Origin: Burkholderia sp. L27(2015)
Lineage (GTDB): Bacteria; Pseudomonadota; Gammaproteobacteria; Burkholderiales; Burkholderiaceae
NCBI RefSeq assembly: GCF_009765705.1
Contig: NZ_LMUX01000016.1
Location: forward strand, 973,156 to 1,037,155
DNA: 64,000 nt
Reading direction: 5' to 3'
Position numbers and translations under genes: made by a program. Shown in pieces: positions 54,411-63,301 of this stretch. Positions within the stretch are counted from its first letter, which is position 1. Every line of letters starts with the position of its first letter. The notes under the pieces are model-generated. The model ran no database searches and had not been told where the DNA came from. It worked only from the letters and a program-made list of their open reading frames with translations.

Positions 54411-55607
54411 GTGCAGACACAGGAAATATCGGAACCGCCGACCCAACACCTCGCCACTGACCTGATCGCCGCGGCCGTGGCACTCGGTCCATTGATCGCC
54501 GCGCATAAAGAAGCCATCGCGCGGGGTCCCGATATTCCCGAAGAGATCGCCCGAGCGCTCGAAGACGCCGGGCTGACACGGTTGTGGCTGCCGCGCAGTC
54601 TCGGCGGAGCAGAACTGGCACCGGTAGATTATTTCCGCGTCATCGAAGCGGTCGCCCGGCACGATGGTTCAGTGGGGTGGTGTGCCGCGATTGCATCCAC
54701 GGGGTCGCGCGCCATTGGATTGATTCCGAAAGAAGCGGCCGCCGCATTGCTACACCGGGGTGGGCATGTGTCCGGTAGCCTGGCTCCGACCGGTGTCGCG
54801 GTCAAAGAGGGAAATGGCTGGCGAGTCAACGGCCGGTGGTCGTGGGGCAGTTTTATTCGCTACAGCACAGTGACACTCGGAGTCTGCATAGAACACGCTG
54901 ACGGCGTGCCGTGCACCACACTGGCCGGTGCACCGGTGCTGCGCGGCATCATGGTTCCGACACGAGACGTCGAAATCATCGCCAATTGGGACGGCAGCGG
55001 ACTGCGATCTTCCGGCAGCCACGACTTCGCCATGGCAAATGTGCTGGTGCCCGACGCACACACATTCTCATTGACCGATTTCGTGGTGACACCTCATCAG
55101 CCCGGTGCACTCTACGCATTGCCGTTCATCACCATGTTTGCGCTGGGCATTACCGCGGTTTCCCTCGGCGTCGCCCGCGCTTCGATCGACGCGTTGACTG
55201 CGCTGGCTGAACAGAAGATCGCAACGGGAACACGCGCACTATTGCGCGAGCAAGTGAGCGTACAGGCCAGCGTTGCCGAAGCGGAAACGCTGCTGCGTGG
55301 CGCCCGTGCATTCCTGTTCGAGTCGGTTCAAGCGCTTTGGGACTCCGAGGTAGCAGGGCAACCGCAAGACATGGAGCAACGCGCGCTGGCGCGCATGGCT
55401 AGCTGTAACGTGGTTCAAGTAACCAAGAAGGTGGTTGACCTGATGTTTTCGGCAGCAGGCGGCTCCGCTACCCATGAACGCGGTCCGTTCGCCGCTCAAA
55501 TGCGCGATGCGCAAGCCGCGGCTCAGCATCTGGCGTTTTCGCCGCGGAATATGGAGACTGCGGGGCGTGTTCTGTTGGGCATGGATCCCGGGACTTCGCG
55601 CTTCTGA
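54411..55607 (+). CDS. Acyl-CoA-dehydrogenase-fold flavin monooxygenase-like protein
   Basis: A 398-residue protein of the HpaB/DszC/acyl-CoA dehydrogenase fold. Visible: LEDAGLTRLWLPRSLGGAELAPVDYFRVIEAVARHDGSVGWC, NGRWSWGSF (beta domain), GLRSSGSHDFAMANVLVPD and the C-terminal HLAFSPRNMETAGRVLLG. It likely binds FMN or FAD supplied by a reductase; the substrate is unknown. It starts at GTG 54411. A hairpin-like ACTTGCC/GGCAAGT pair lies in the gap before it. Confidence 0.85.
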   Translation: MQTQEISEPPTQHLATDLIAAAVALGPLIAAHKEAIARGPDIPEEIARALEDAGLTRLWLPRSLGGAELAPVDYFRVIEAVARHDGSVGWCAAIASTGSRAIGLIPKEAAAALLHRGGHVSGSLAPTGVAVKEGNGWRVNGRWSWGSFIRYSTVTLGVCIEHADGVPCTTLAGAPVLRGIMVPTRDVEIIANWDGSGLRSSGSHDFAMANVLVPDAHTFSLTDFVVTPHQPGALYALPFITMFALGITAVSLGVARASIDALTALAEQKIATGTRALLREQVSVQASVAEAETLLRGARAFLFESVQALWDSEVAGQPQDMEQRALARMASCNVVQVTKKVVDLMFSAAGGSATHERGPFAAQMRDAQAAAQHLAFSPRNMETAGRVLLGMDPGTSRF

Positions 55608-55660
55608 TCTTCGATTCCGATCCTTGCTTGTGATCCGCGTTTTTGATCCTTGAGCGTCAC

Positions 55661-56398
55661 GTGCCTTCCTTATCCTGCTTGCGCCTGCTCGGTGTCGTTC
55701 GAAGTTATGTGTTCGTGGCCGCGTTTGCGCTTGCCGCTTGTACCTCCTCGCCATCGCTTCTGCCACCGGCAGCACCGCCCGAGCCGATCGCCACGACCAT
55801 CGCGGTGGTCGAGCGCGGCTGGCACACCGATGTCTGTATTCGCGCCGAGGACGCCGGCCCCTGGCTTCTGGCGCTCGCGCACGGAAACGGCTTCGACGGC
55901 GAACGTTTTCTGTGCTTTGGTTTCGGTGAACGGCAATACGTGCTCACGCATGACCACGGCCCGCTAGCGACGCTCTCGGCGCTGCTGCCTAGCCGAGCGG
56001 CGCTGTTGATGACGGTACTGCGCGACTCGCCGGGCGCGGCGTTCGGCTCTTCCAATGTGGTCAACCTAGCGATCAGCCGCGCGGGCTTGGCAGGGCTCCA
56101 GGCGTTCCTGCAGGCAGCAGTGCAAACCGAGGAGGCGGACCCACCCCAGGCTAATGCTGCTGACAAACCCGATGGCAAATCCGAGGGCAAACCGGTAGGA
56201 CTCGGCGAGGGCCCTTATCCGGGCAGTGTGTTCTTCGCCGCTACCGACACCTACGACTTGTTCTACACATGCAACACCTGGACCGCGGCTGCGATGCGTT
56301 CGGCCGGGCTACCCGTGGACACCACCGTGCTGTTCGCCGGCGGCGTGATGCGTCAGGCACGGCAACTCGCCGCTGCGCAATTAGGCAGCGCGCCCTAG
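55661..56398 (+). CDS. DUF2459 lipoprotein
   Basis: A 245-residue lipoprotein with a lipobox FALAAC and the DUF2459 pattern. Segments are IAVVERGWHTDVCIRAEDAGPW, LCFGFGERQYVLTH and YDLFYTCNTWTAAAMRSAGLPV. Its arrangement of a conserved Cys/His resembles NlpC-like folds by inspection only. A Lys/Gly/Pro-rich insert lies near residue 170. The start is GTG 55661, or TTG 55643. Confidence 0.82.
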   Translation: MPSLSCLRLLGVVRSYVFVAAFALAACTSSPSLLPPAAPPEPIATTIAVVERGWHTDVCIRAEDAGPWLLALAHGNGFDGERFLCFGFGERQYVLTHDHGPLATLSALLPSRAALLMTVLRDSPGAAFGSSNVVNLAISRAGLAGLQAFLQAAVQTEEADPPQANAADKPDGKSEGKPVGLGEGPYPGSVFFAATDTYDLFYTCNTWTAAAMRSAGLPVDTTVLFAGGVMRQARQLAAAQLGSAP

Positions 56399-56405
56399 GC
56401 CAGCC

Positions 56406-56564
56406 TTATTGGCAGGGCGCAGGGGAGCAGACTGTCGTGGTGCTGCCTGCAGGCGGCGTCACGACCGTTGTGTTGTTGGGTGGGGGGGGATTGCTGCTGT
56501 TCAACGAGAGGCAGCCGGTGAGAACAAACGGCAGCAGGAGTATGACTAACCAGGACCGTTGCAT
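56406..56564 (-). CDS. 52-residue lipoprotein
   Basis: A short gene with a strong AGGGAGAAG Shine-Dalgarno sequence 8 bp before its ATG. The product starts MQRSWLVILLLPFVLTGC, a perfect lipoprotein signal with lipobox LTGC. It continues with a Ser/Asn/Pro-rich tail, a TTVVTPPAGSTTTV segment and two Cys near the end (CSPAPCQ). It is convergent with the DUF2459 gene, 7 bp away. It is easy to miss because of its size; function unknown. Confidence 0.75.
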   Translation of the reverse strand: MQRSWLVILLLPFVLTGCLSLNSSNPPPPNNTTVVTPPAGSTTTVCSPAPCQ

Positions 56565-56709
56565 GATCACTTCTCCCTAATTCGACGGTTACACGAAAAT
56601 AAGCAGACTTCGCTCCATGGCGAACTGCGACACCGGTCTGGTCGAGCGAGAAGATGCCTCTACCCAGTATAGGCAGTGAGATAGGTGGATAGACGCCAAA
56701 GTTCCTGTC

Positions 56710-58140
56710 TCAGCGGGCATTGCGTGCGTCGCGGACATCGCCGCCGCCATTTCCCATGTGTTCGAAAAAGCGGATGGCTCGCGGGTCGCCCACATGGGCG
56801 GTATTCATCCGTACCCACGCGCACCGCTCGCCGCCGGGGCGGTAATAGCTACCGGGCGCGAGAGTGATGCCGAACTGCAGTGCCTGCTCCACCAGCACCA
56901 TGGAATCGTCGATGCCGGGCACGCGGGTCCAGACAAAATTGCCGCCGCTGGGCTCATCGAATATTTCCCACCCGCGTCCTTCAAGATGTTGCACGGCGGT
57001 CGAGAGCGCATCGCGAACCCGGCGCCGTAGCCGCTCCAGATATTTTCGATAGGTGCCGCGTTCGAGCAAAGCCGCTACGACGCATTCGCTGAAACGCGAG
57101 CCGCCGAGACTGGTGAGCACCTTCACATCGACGAGCCCCTTGATCAACTCGCGCTTGGCCGCGATGTAGCCGATACGTAGCGACGACGAAAGCGTCTTCG
57201 ACAATCCGCCGACATAGATAACGTGGTCGAGTTGATCGAGCGAACCGAGTCGTTGTGTCGGCGTCGCCTGGAGATCTGCGTAGATATCGTCTTCCACGAT
57301 CGTGAAGTCGTGTTGCTGCGCCAATTGCAGCAGCCGGAAGGCAATCTGCGGAGCGACGTTGGTCGCGGTGGGGTTATGAAATACGGTGTTGATGAAGAAC
57401 AACTTCGGCTGGACGCTCTTGAGTAGATATTCCGCGACATCGACATCGGGCCCGGTCGCCAGACGCGGCACACCGATGATCCTCACGCCTTGAAGCTTGA
57501 GCAAGCCGACCAGATTGTAGTAACCGGGATCCTCGACGAATACCGTGTCGCCCGGCTTAAGCATGAACCGCACGATCAGATCGAGCGCCTGGCTGGCGCC
57601 GCTCGTCACGATGATGTTGGACATCTCGGCTTCGATGCCGATGGGCCCCAGGCGCATCTGGATTTGATTCCTGAGGTTCGCGTCGCCGTGCGGCATCGCA
57701 TAGTCGATCACGCTGCTGATATCCATGCGCATGACTTGGCGCATGGCCTGGGTGATGCCTTCGAGGTCGCGCCACGCTTCAGGCACGAAGCCGCTGCTTA
57801 ACTTCAAGGTCTCGCCCGGGTAGTTGAATTGCTGCAGTATTTGATGCGATTCCTCTTCGGCCAGGCGCGGATCGGATCCTCCCGAGCGCATTTCGTGGCC
57901 GACGTGAGCCGCGACGTAAAAGCCGGAGCCGTGTTTCGGCACGATCAGACCCAGCGAAGAGAGCCTGTCGTAAGCCTCGATGACCGGAAAGCGGCTGATG
58001 TGCTGGTCGGCCGCGAGCCCTCGGATCGACGGCAACTTTACGCCGGGCAGCAGTTGACGAGAGCGGATCAGCGCGGTGATGCCGGTGACGAGCTGATCTG
58101 TCATGGGCACACCATTGTGCGCATCTATAACGAAATTCAT
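56710..58140 (-). CDS. MocR-type GntR/aminotransferase regulator
   Basis: A 476-residue regulator. It has a GntR winged HTH (MTDQLVTGITALIRSRQLLPGVKLPSIRGLAADQHISRFPVIEAYDRL) fused to a fold-type I PLP aminotransferase domain (IIVTSGASQALDLI, VEDPGYYN, FHNPTATNVAP). The PLP Lys is in GGLSKTLSSSLRIGY. The ATG at 58140 fits the family N-terminus; an upstream start at 58215 is possible. It is divergent from the DUF2917 gene, its likely target. Confidence 0.9.
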   Translation of the reverse strand: MNFVIDAHNGVPMTDQLVTGITALIRSRQLLPGVKLPSIRGLAADQHISRFPVIEAYDRLSSLGLIVPKHGSGFYVAAHVGHEMRSGGSDPRLAEEESHQILQQFNYPGETLKLSSGFVPEAWRDLEGITQAMRQVMRMDISSVIDYAMPHGDANLRNQIQMRLGPIGIEAEMSNIIVTSGASQALDLIVRFMLKPGDTVFVEDPGYYNLVGLLKLQGVRIIGVPRLATGPDVDVAEYLLKSVQPKLFFINTVFHNPTATNVAPQIAFRLLQLAQQHDFTIVEDDIYADLQATPTQRLGSLDQLDHVIYVGGLSKTLSSSLRIGYIAAKRELIKGLVDVKVLTSLGGSRFSECVVAALLERGTYRKYLERLRRRVRDALSTAVQHLEGRGWEIFDEPSGGNFVWTRVPGIDDSMVLVEQALQFGITLAPGSYYRPGGERCAWVRMNTAHVGDPRAIRFFEHMGNGGGDVRDARNAR

Positions 58141-58284
58141 CGCGCCTGTGCTCCAAGTGTTCGAGAGAATTGACTGAACAGTATGGCGAAAGTGTTCGCT
58201 ACTGTGCATTCTCAAAATTAGAGTTTAACGAAATAATGCTGTCAAGGGGTTGCCTCTTTGCGCGGCCGTCATTGGGAGAACGTT

Positions 58285-58593
58285 ATGCGTGAGATCCGGA
58301 CACTGGAGCTGCAACAAAGTGATGTACCGGTAAGCTGGTTCATCGACCGTACGCATACTTTGAGGGTTTGCCAGGGCTTGCTGTGGCTCACGCTCGAGGG
58401 TGAGCCCGACGACAGGTGGCTGCGGGCGGGGGAGTCGGTCACGTTGCCGGCCAATTCGACTATCTGGATCAGCTCGCCCGAAGCTGATAGCCGTTTCGCA
58501 TTGGCATCGACGCCGCCGAAGCCGTGGATCGGCGCGATCGCTTCTTACTTGCCGAGGATATCGTTCGGCCGGGGGCGCCCACGCGTTTTATAA
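58285..58593 (+). CDS. DUF2917 protein
   Basis: A 102-residue protein matching DUF2917, with a cupin-like pattern LRVCQGLLWLTLEGEPDDRWLRAGESVTLPANSTIWIS. In Burkholderiales such genes often lie next to MocR regulators, as here. The ATG at 58285 has GGAGAACGTT upstream. Its 3' end overlaps the convergent methyltransferase by 6 bp. Confidence 0.83.
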   Translation: MREIRTLELQQSDVPVSWFIDRTHTLRVCQGLLWLTLEGEPDDRWLRAGESVTLPANSTIWISSPEADSRFALASTPPKPWIGAIASYLPRISFGRGRPRVL

Positions 58594-59370
58594 ATCTTTC
58601 ACCGCGTAGAAGGCGGCGGTTTCATAGGGGAGTGTCACGACTTCCCGGCCGCTGAGTTCCGGTTCGGCCGCAATCAACGCGCTTACCTGCTCGTCGATTT
58701 TCGCGCGCCCCTCGGGCGGCAGCGTTGCGATAAAGCTGACCGACCTTACCCGGTTCATGATCACGTCTTCGGGCGCGCCGGTATGACCATGAGAGAAGTG
58801 CTCTTCATGCAGTGCACCGAAACCCTGAAACGGAAACACCGTGCGCCAGGCGCCTGTGTAATAGCGAGGCGTGTCACCTTCGGCCTGGCTCACGATCGCG
58901 TCGAGCTGTGCTACCCAGGGAACGCGCGCATCGCGCATGTTCCACACCAGTCCGAGCTTGCCACCCGGCTTCAGCACACGATGAATTTCGGCCAAGGCTT
59001 CGGCGGTGGCAAACCAATGGAACGCCTGCGCACAGACTACGGCATCGACTGAAGCGTCGGGCAATGGAATGGATTGCGCTGAGCCGCAGAGTGCTTCGAC
59101 GTCAGGCAATGCCGCAGACAACTGACCGCGCATCTGTGAAACGGGCTCGATGGCAATGACCTTGGCGCCCGTGCCCACCAAGCGAGGCGTGAACTTGCCG
59201 GTGCCCGCGCCGAGATCCACGACGGTGACGCCGGGCCGCAGGCCGAGGCTGTCGCGCAACCAGTCCGCAACACCGGGCGGATAGTCGGGACGACCGCGAA
59301 CGTACTTGTCGGCCATCGTCGTGTAGCCGTCAGCGGCGGTATGGTGGACAGATTGCGTGGCATTTGTCAT
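58588..59370 (-). CDS. Class I SAM-dependent methyltransferase
   Basis: A 260-residue methyltransferase of the UbiE/Methyltransf_11 type. SAM-binding motif VDLGAGTGKFTPRL, then AIEPVSQMRGQL, FHWFATAEALAEIHRVLKPGGKLGLVWN. The substrate is unknown. It is convergent with the DUF2917 gene, overlapping by 6 bp. Confidence 0.9.
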   Translation of the reverse strand: MTNATQSVHHTAADGYTTMADKYVRGRPDYPPGVADWLRDSLGLRPGVTVVDLGAGTGKFTPRLVGTGAKVIAIEPVSQMRGQLSAALPDVEALCGSAQSIPLPDASVDAVVCAQAFHWFATAEALAEIHRVLKPGGKLGLVWNMRDARVPWVAQLDAIVSQAEGDTPRYYTGAWRTVFPFQGFGALHEEHFSHGHTGAPEDVIMNRVRSVSFIATLPPEGRAKIDEQVSALIAAEPELSGREVVTLPYETAAFYAVKDL

Positions 59371-59569
59371 CGGTGCACTCCTGTTCGATAGATCGGTCTA
59401 TATCGCGAGCTGCAGGCGGCCCCGCATGGAGCCGTCGGACTTGCCATCAGCATAAACAAGAACGCCCGGCTTTGCCATGCCGAAGGGTGACGGGGCACGG
59501 GCAGCGTAACGTAAGCGTAACTGTGCTCTGCTATTCTCGAGGATTGCCTCGTTCATTTCCAACGAAACC

Positions 59570-59992
59570 ATGTTCGTCAGACCCGCAGTCGTAGAAGACA
59601 AAAACGCCATCCCCGCCTTTCTGTTGCAATTGGATTACCCAGGCACAGAGTTGTTCATCGCCGAAAAAATCGAGCGCCTGCTCGCACACCCGGATGCGGT
59701 GCTGCTGGTGGCAGAGGAAAACAACCAAGTCGTGGGCGTCATTTCTCTGCATTTCATTCCCCAATTGGCAGTGAGCGGCGACTTCTGTCGCATCAGTTAC
59801 TTCTGTGTCGGGGAGGGCGCGCGCGGCAAAGGCGTGGGCGACATGTTGGAAGCCGCGGCTATGCAGGAAGCTGTGGCTCGCGGTTGTGATCGAATCGAAG
59901 TGCACTGCCACTCGCGACGATCTCGAGCGCATGCATTTTATTTTCGCCAGGGATTTGAAGAGTCTCCCAAGTATTTGATGAAGATGCTGTGA
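59570..59992 (+). CDS. GNAT-family N-acetyltransferase
   Basis: A 140-residue acetyltransferase. The acetyl-CoA pyrophosphate loop is present as VGEGARGKGVGDMLEAAA, followed by GCDRIEVHCHSRRSRAHAFYFRQGFEESPKYLMK. The substrate cannot be inferred. It is a single-gene unit. Confidence 0.9.
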   Translation: MFVRPAVVEDKNAIPAFLLQLDYPGTELFIAEKIERLLAHPDAVLLVAEENNQVVGVISLHFIPQLAVSGDFCRISYFCVGEGARGKGVGDMLEAAAMQEAVARGCDRIEVHCHSRRSRAHAFYFRQGFEESPKYLMKML

Positions 59993-60098
59993 GCGCGAGC
60001 GTCGTCACATTGCGATCATAAATTCCAAGTACGGTGGGCCGTGCATCGTCTGCGGCGCATCGCGCGGGGTAGGCGACTACTGCTTGGAGACGATCGTG

Positions 60099-61556
60099 GT
60101 GAACAAAGTGACGAATCAACTCGGAAAAATCGAACACATCGTCTATCTGATGCTGGAAAACCGATCGTTCGACCAGATGCTCGGTTTTCTCTACAGCGAC
60201 AGCGGCAACACCTCGCCAGCGGGCCACGCCTTCGACGGACTCACCGGCGAGGAATGGAACCCCGACGACCTGGGCCGGCAGATCCCTGTCTACAAAATCA
60301 CGGCAAACGACCCGCATCCCTATCTGATGCCAGGCGCCGATCCGGGCGAAGGGTTCCAAAATACGAATTACCAACTCTACTCGACGGACGACCCGACGCC
60401 CGGTGCGCAAGCGGACAACAAGGGCTTTGTCCTGAACTTCAAGTCGGCGGTGGCGTCCGATCTCGCCAAGCATTACACGGACACGCTGCCCGGCACCCAG
60501 TCCTCGCAGATCATGGGCATGTACACGCCCGAGCTGTTGCCGATCTTGTCTGGGTTGGCCAAGGGTTACGCGGTCTGCGATGCGTGGTTCGCCTCGGCGC
60601 CTACCATGACGATGCCCAATCGCGCCTTCGCGTTGGCCGGCACCTCGCAGGGGCATCTGGACGATCATGTGAAGATTTTCACCTGCCCCAGTATCTTCGG
60701 GCGGCTGTCGGACAAGAATATCGATTGGGCGATCTTCGGCTACAACCGCGAGCCGCTCACGCGTCACGATTTCCCGGATGTGCAGAACGCCGCAGAAAGT
60801 CATTTCGGACATTTCCGTGATTTTCAAGAGCGCGCGGCGCACGGCACGCTACCCGCGTTGAGTTTCCTCGAACCTAGTTGGGACGCCAGCGGCAACAGCC
60901 AGCATCCAAACTATGACGTGGCGGCAGGCGAACAGTTTATCCACGATGCTTACTATGCGGTGCGCAATGGTAAAGCGTGGGCCTCGACGCTACTGATCAT
61001 CACGTACGACGAGCATGGCGGAAACTACGATCACGTCGCCCCGCCGTCCGATGCGACGCCACCGGGCGACGGTACGGTAGGTGAGTACGGTTTCGATTTC
61101 ACGCGCTTCGGCCTTCGGGTGCCGGCGGTGCTGGTTTCGCCGCTGATCGCGGCGGGCACGGTTTATCGCGCTGCAAGCGGGCGCATCGACCACACATCGG
61201 TACTGAAGACGATCCAGGAACGCTGGGGAACCGAAGCGCTTACGCAACGCGATCGGGCCGCCGCGTCGCTGGCCGATGTCCTGACGCTCCATAAGCCCCG
61301 CACGACCGACGACGACCCGCTCAAGGGCGTCGCGGTGCCCGTGTCGGGCGTCCATCATCCGAATGCCGCTACGCCATCCAAGCTCGATAAGATCCACGCG
61401 GCTCGCGTCGCGGCGCTGCCTCTGCGCAATGAGAAAGGACATTACCAGGAGGCAGCGCCGATGCTGACGTCTACTTCAGAACTCGGCGATTTCATTCGCG
61501 ACCGGACGGCGGCTTGGAGTCAGCATATCCAGCGCCAGCAGAATCGACGCAAATGA
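60099..61556 (+). CDS. Phospholipase C/alkaline phosphatase-superfamily phosphoesterase
   Basis: A 485-residue enzyme. It shares with the 35.4-kb phospholipase C the motifs IEHIVYLMLENRSFDQMLGFL, TYDEHGGNYDHVAPP and IDHTSVLKTIQERWG. It lacks any Tat or Sec signal and the C-terminal repeat domains, so it may act in the cytoplasm or leave the cell another way. A GGAG at 60086 supports GTG 60096 or 60099 as start; TTG 60084 would be upstream of it. Confidence 0.87.
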   Translation: MNKVTNQLGKIEHIVYLMLENRSFDQMLGFLYSDSGNTSPAGHAFDGLTGEEWNPDDLGRQIPVYKITANDPHPYLMPGADPGEGFQNTNYQLYSTDDPTPGAQADNKGFVLNFKSAVASDLAKHYTDTLPGTQSSQIMGMYTPELLPILSGLAKGYAVCDAWFASAPTMTMPNRAFALAGTSQGHLDDHVKIFTCPSIFGRLSDKNIDWAIFGYNREPLTRHDFPDVQNAAESHFGHFRDFQERAAHGTLPALSFLEPSWDASGNSQHPNYDVAAGEQFIHDAYYAVRNGKAWASTLLIITYDEHGGNYDHVAPPSDATPPGDGTVGEYGFDFTRFGLRVPAVLVSPLIAAGTVYRAASGRIDHTSVLKTIQERWGTEALTQRDRAAASLADVLTLHKPRTTDDDPLKGVAVPVSGVHHPNAATPSKLDKIHAARVAALPLRNEKGHYQEAAPMLTSTSELGDFIRDRTAAWSQHIQRQQNRRK

Positions 61557-61569
61557 GTGACGTGCGCGA

Positions 61570-62556
61570 TTATTCCCGTTTTGCGCCCGTGACCTTGACG
61601 ACATTCGCCCAGCGCACGATCTCAGTGTGCAGGTAGTCCTTGAAATACTCAGGCGTTCCGCCGACCGGCGTCAACGCCTGGGAATCGAACAAGGTCTTGA
61701 CGGCCGGGGTCTTCAGCGCTTTGTCGATCGCATCGCTCATGATCTTGACGTTTGCGGGCGGCGTGCCCTTGGGCGCGAGCACGGCGGTCCAGTTGTAATC
61801 CTGGATATCCTTGTAGCCCAATTCATAAAGCGTGGGCACGTTAGGCAGGCTTGCAACGCGTTCCTTGCTGGACACCGCCAAGGCCCGGACCTTGCCGGTC
61901 TTGATATAAGGCAGCACCGACGCGAGAGCCACCGAAGCCACTGGCGTTTCGCCGCCCAATACCGCCACCGCCGCCGGCCCTGCGCCACGATAGGGGATGC
62001 TCGTCATGTTCGATTTCCAGACGACTTGAAACAAGTAGTCGGCTGAGAGTGCAGGGGTGGTGCCGGCCCCCGGGGTTGCATACCCAAGCGGGCGCTGGGT
62101 CGCCAGGACCTTCAAGTCGGCGAGTGTTTTAGCCGGTACCGCATCGTTCACCACGATCACGTTGGGCTGTGAACTGACGAGCGAAACCGGGATGAAGTCT
62201 TCCTCGGCGTTATAGCCCGCGTCCTTGCCCCACAGCGCGGGGTTGACGGCAAACGAAGTGGTCGTGACGAGGTACGTGTAGCCATCGGGTGCGGTGATCG
62301 CGACGGCGTGCGCGCCGACGTTGCCGCCTGCGCCACCGCGGTTTTCTATGACCACCGACTGGCCCAGGATTTCCGTGAGCTTGGGCGCCACCATCCGTGC
62401 CGTGATGTCGGAAATGCCGCCCGGCGGATAGGCGACGATCATTCTGATGGTCTTGTCCGGATAGCCGGCAGCGTGAACCACGCCTGGCGCTGTCGAACCG
62501 GCGACTGCCAGGGCAAGCCAACTGAATGCCAGCCACGCCCGCTTGATAATGTGCAT
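61570..62556 (-). CDS. Bug/TctC-family periplasmic binding protein
   Basis: A 328-residue receptor of the tripartite tricarboxylate type. Signal peptide (FSWLALAVAGSTAPGVVHAAG), then GYPDKTIRMIVAYPPGGISDITARMVAPKL, VIENRGGAGGNVGAHAVA and GYATPGAGTTPALSADYLFQ. The ATG at 62556 has GGGAGGAGAGG. No TctA/TctB genes are adjacent, as for most Bug receptors in Burkholderiales; the ligand is unknown. Confidence 0.92.
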   Translation of the reverse strand: MHIIKRAWLAFSWLALAVAGSTAPGVVHAAGYPDKTIRMIVAYPPGGISDITARMVAPKLTEILGQSVVIENRGGAGGNVGAHAVAITAPDGYTYLVTTTSFAVNPALWGKDAGYNAEEDFIPVSLVSSQPNVIVVNDAVPAKTLADLKVLATQRPLGYATPGAGTTPALSADYLFQVVWKSNMTSIPYRGAGPAAVAVLGGETPVASVALASVLPYIKTGKVRALAVSSKERVASLPNVPTLYELGYKDIQDYNWTAVLAPKGTPPANVKIMSDAIDKALKTPAVKTLFDSQALTPVGGTPEYFKDYLHTEIVRWANVVKVTGAKRE

Positions 62557-62653
62557 CCTCTCCTCCCTATTTATGGTGTGGATACAGTGTACACATTTCG
62601 CGGCAATCTTGAATGCTACGTGGACGCGTGGCAACGCGGTAGGGCTCAGCCGA

Positions 62654-63301
62654 TCAAGGGATATCGCCTTCGTCGAACAATTTATGCTGGACCGCATATC
62701 GCACCAACATTGCGTCGCTTTGCATCTGCATTTTTTCGAGGATCCGTGCTTTATAAGTGCTCACGGTTTTCGCGCTGATCGAAAGCTGCAGCGCGATATT
62801 ATTCACCGAATGACCCTCCACCAAGCGACGTAACACGTCGAATTCGCGATCGGACAGCCGCTCGTGCGGTTGGGCGGCAACCGGGCTGCTCAGGTCCCTG
62901 GCGAGCCGCTCGGCCATCGGCACGCTGACATAAATGCCGCCACCGGCAATCCGCGCGACGGCCGCGACCAGTTCCTCGCGGGCGGCTTCCTTCGTCATGT
63001 AACCGGATGCGCCCGCGGCAAATGCGCGCTTCGCATATTGTTGCTCCGCGTGCATGGTCAAGACCAGGATCTTCAAGTGCGGATGTTCGTCCCTCAATTG
63101 TTTGATGATATCGAGACCATTGCGTCCCGGCATCGATAAATCGAGTATCAGTACATCGGCGGATTGCACGCGCGCCAACGCGATGATGGAAGGGCCATCG
63201 GCGGCGTCGCCCGCGATTTCGAACTGGCCAGCTTTCGTCAGCAGGTAGCGCAGGCCGTCGCGCACCAGCGCGTGATCGTCGGCGATCAAGACACGGATCA
63301 T
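62654..63301 (-). CDS. NarL/FixJ-family response regulator
   Basis: A 215-residue regulator. Receiver domain with VLIADDHALVRDGLRYLL and phospho-acceptor Asp in DVLILDLSMPGRNGLD, then a LuxR HTH (LSDREFDVLRRLVEGHSVNNIALQLSISAKTVSTYKARILEKM). Its start overlaps the stop of the kinase gene (ATGA), so the two are translationally coupled. Confidence 0.93.
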   Translation of the reverse strand: MIRVLIADDHALVRDGLRYLLTKAGQFEIAGDAADGPSIIALARVQSADVLILDLSMPGRNGLDIIKQLRDEHPHLKILVLTMHAEQQYAKRAFAAGASGYMTKEAAREELVAAVARIAGGGIYVSVPMAERLARDLSSPVAAQPHERLSDREFDVLRRLVEGHSVNNIALQLSISAKTVSTYKARILEKMQMQSDAMLVRYAVQHKLFDEGDIP

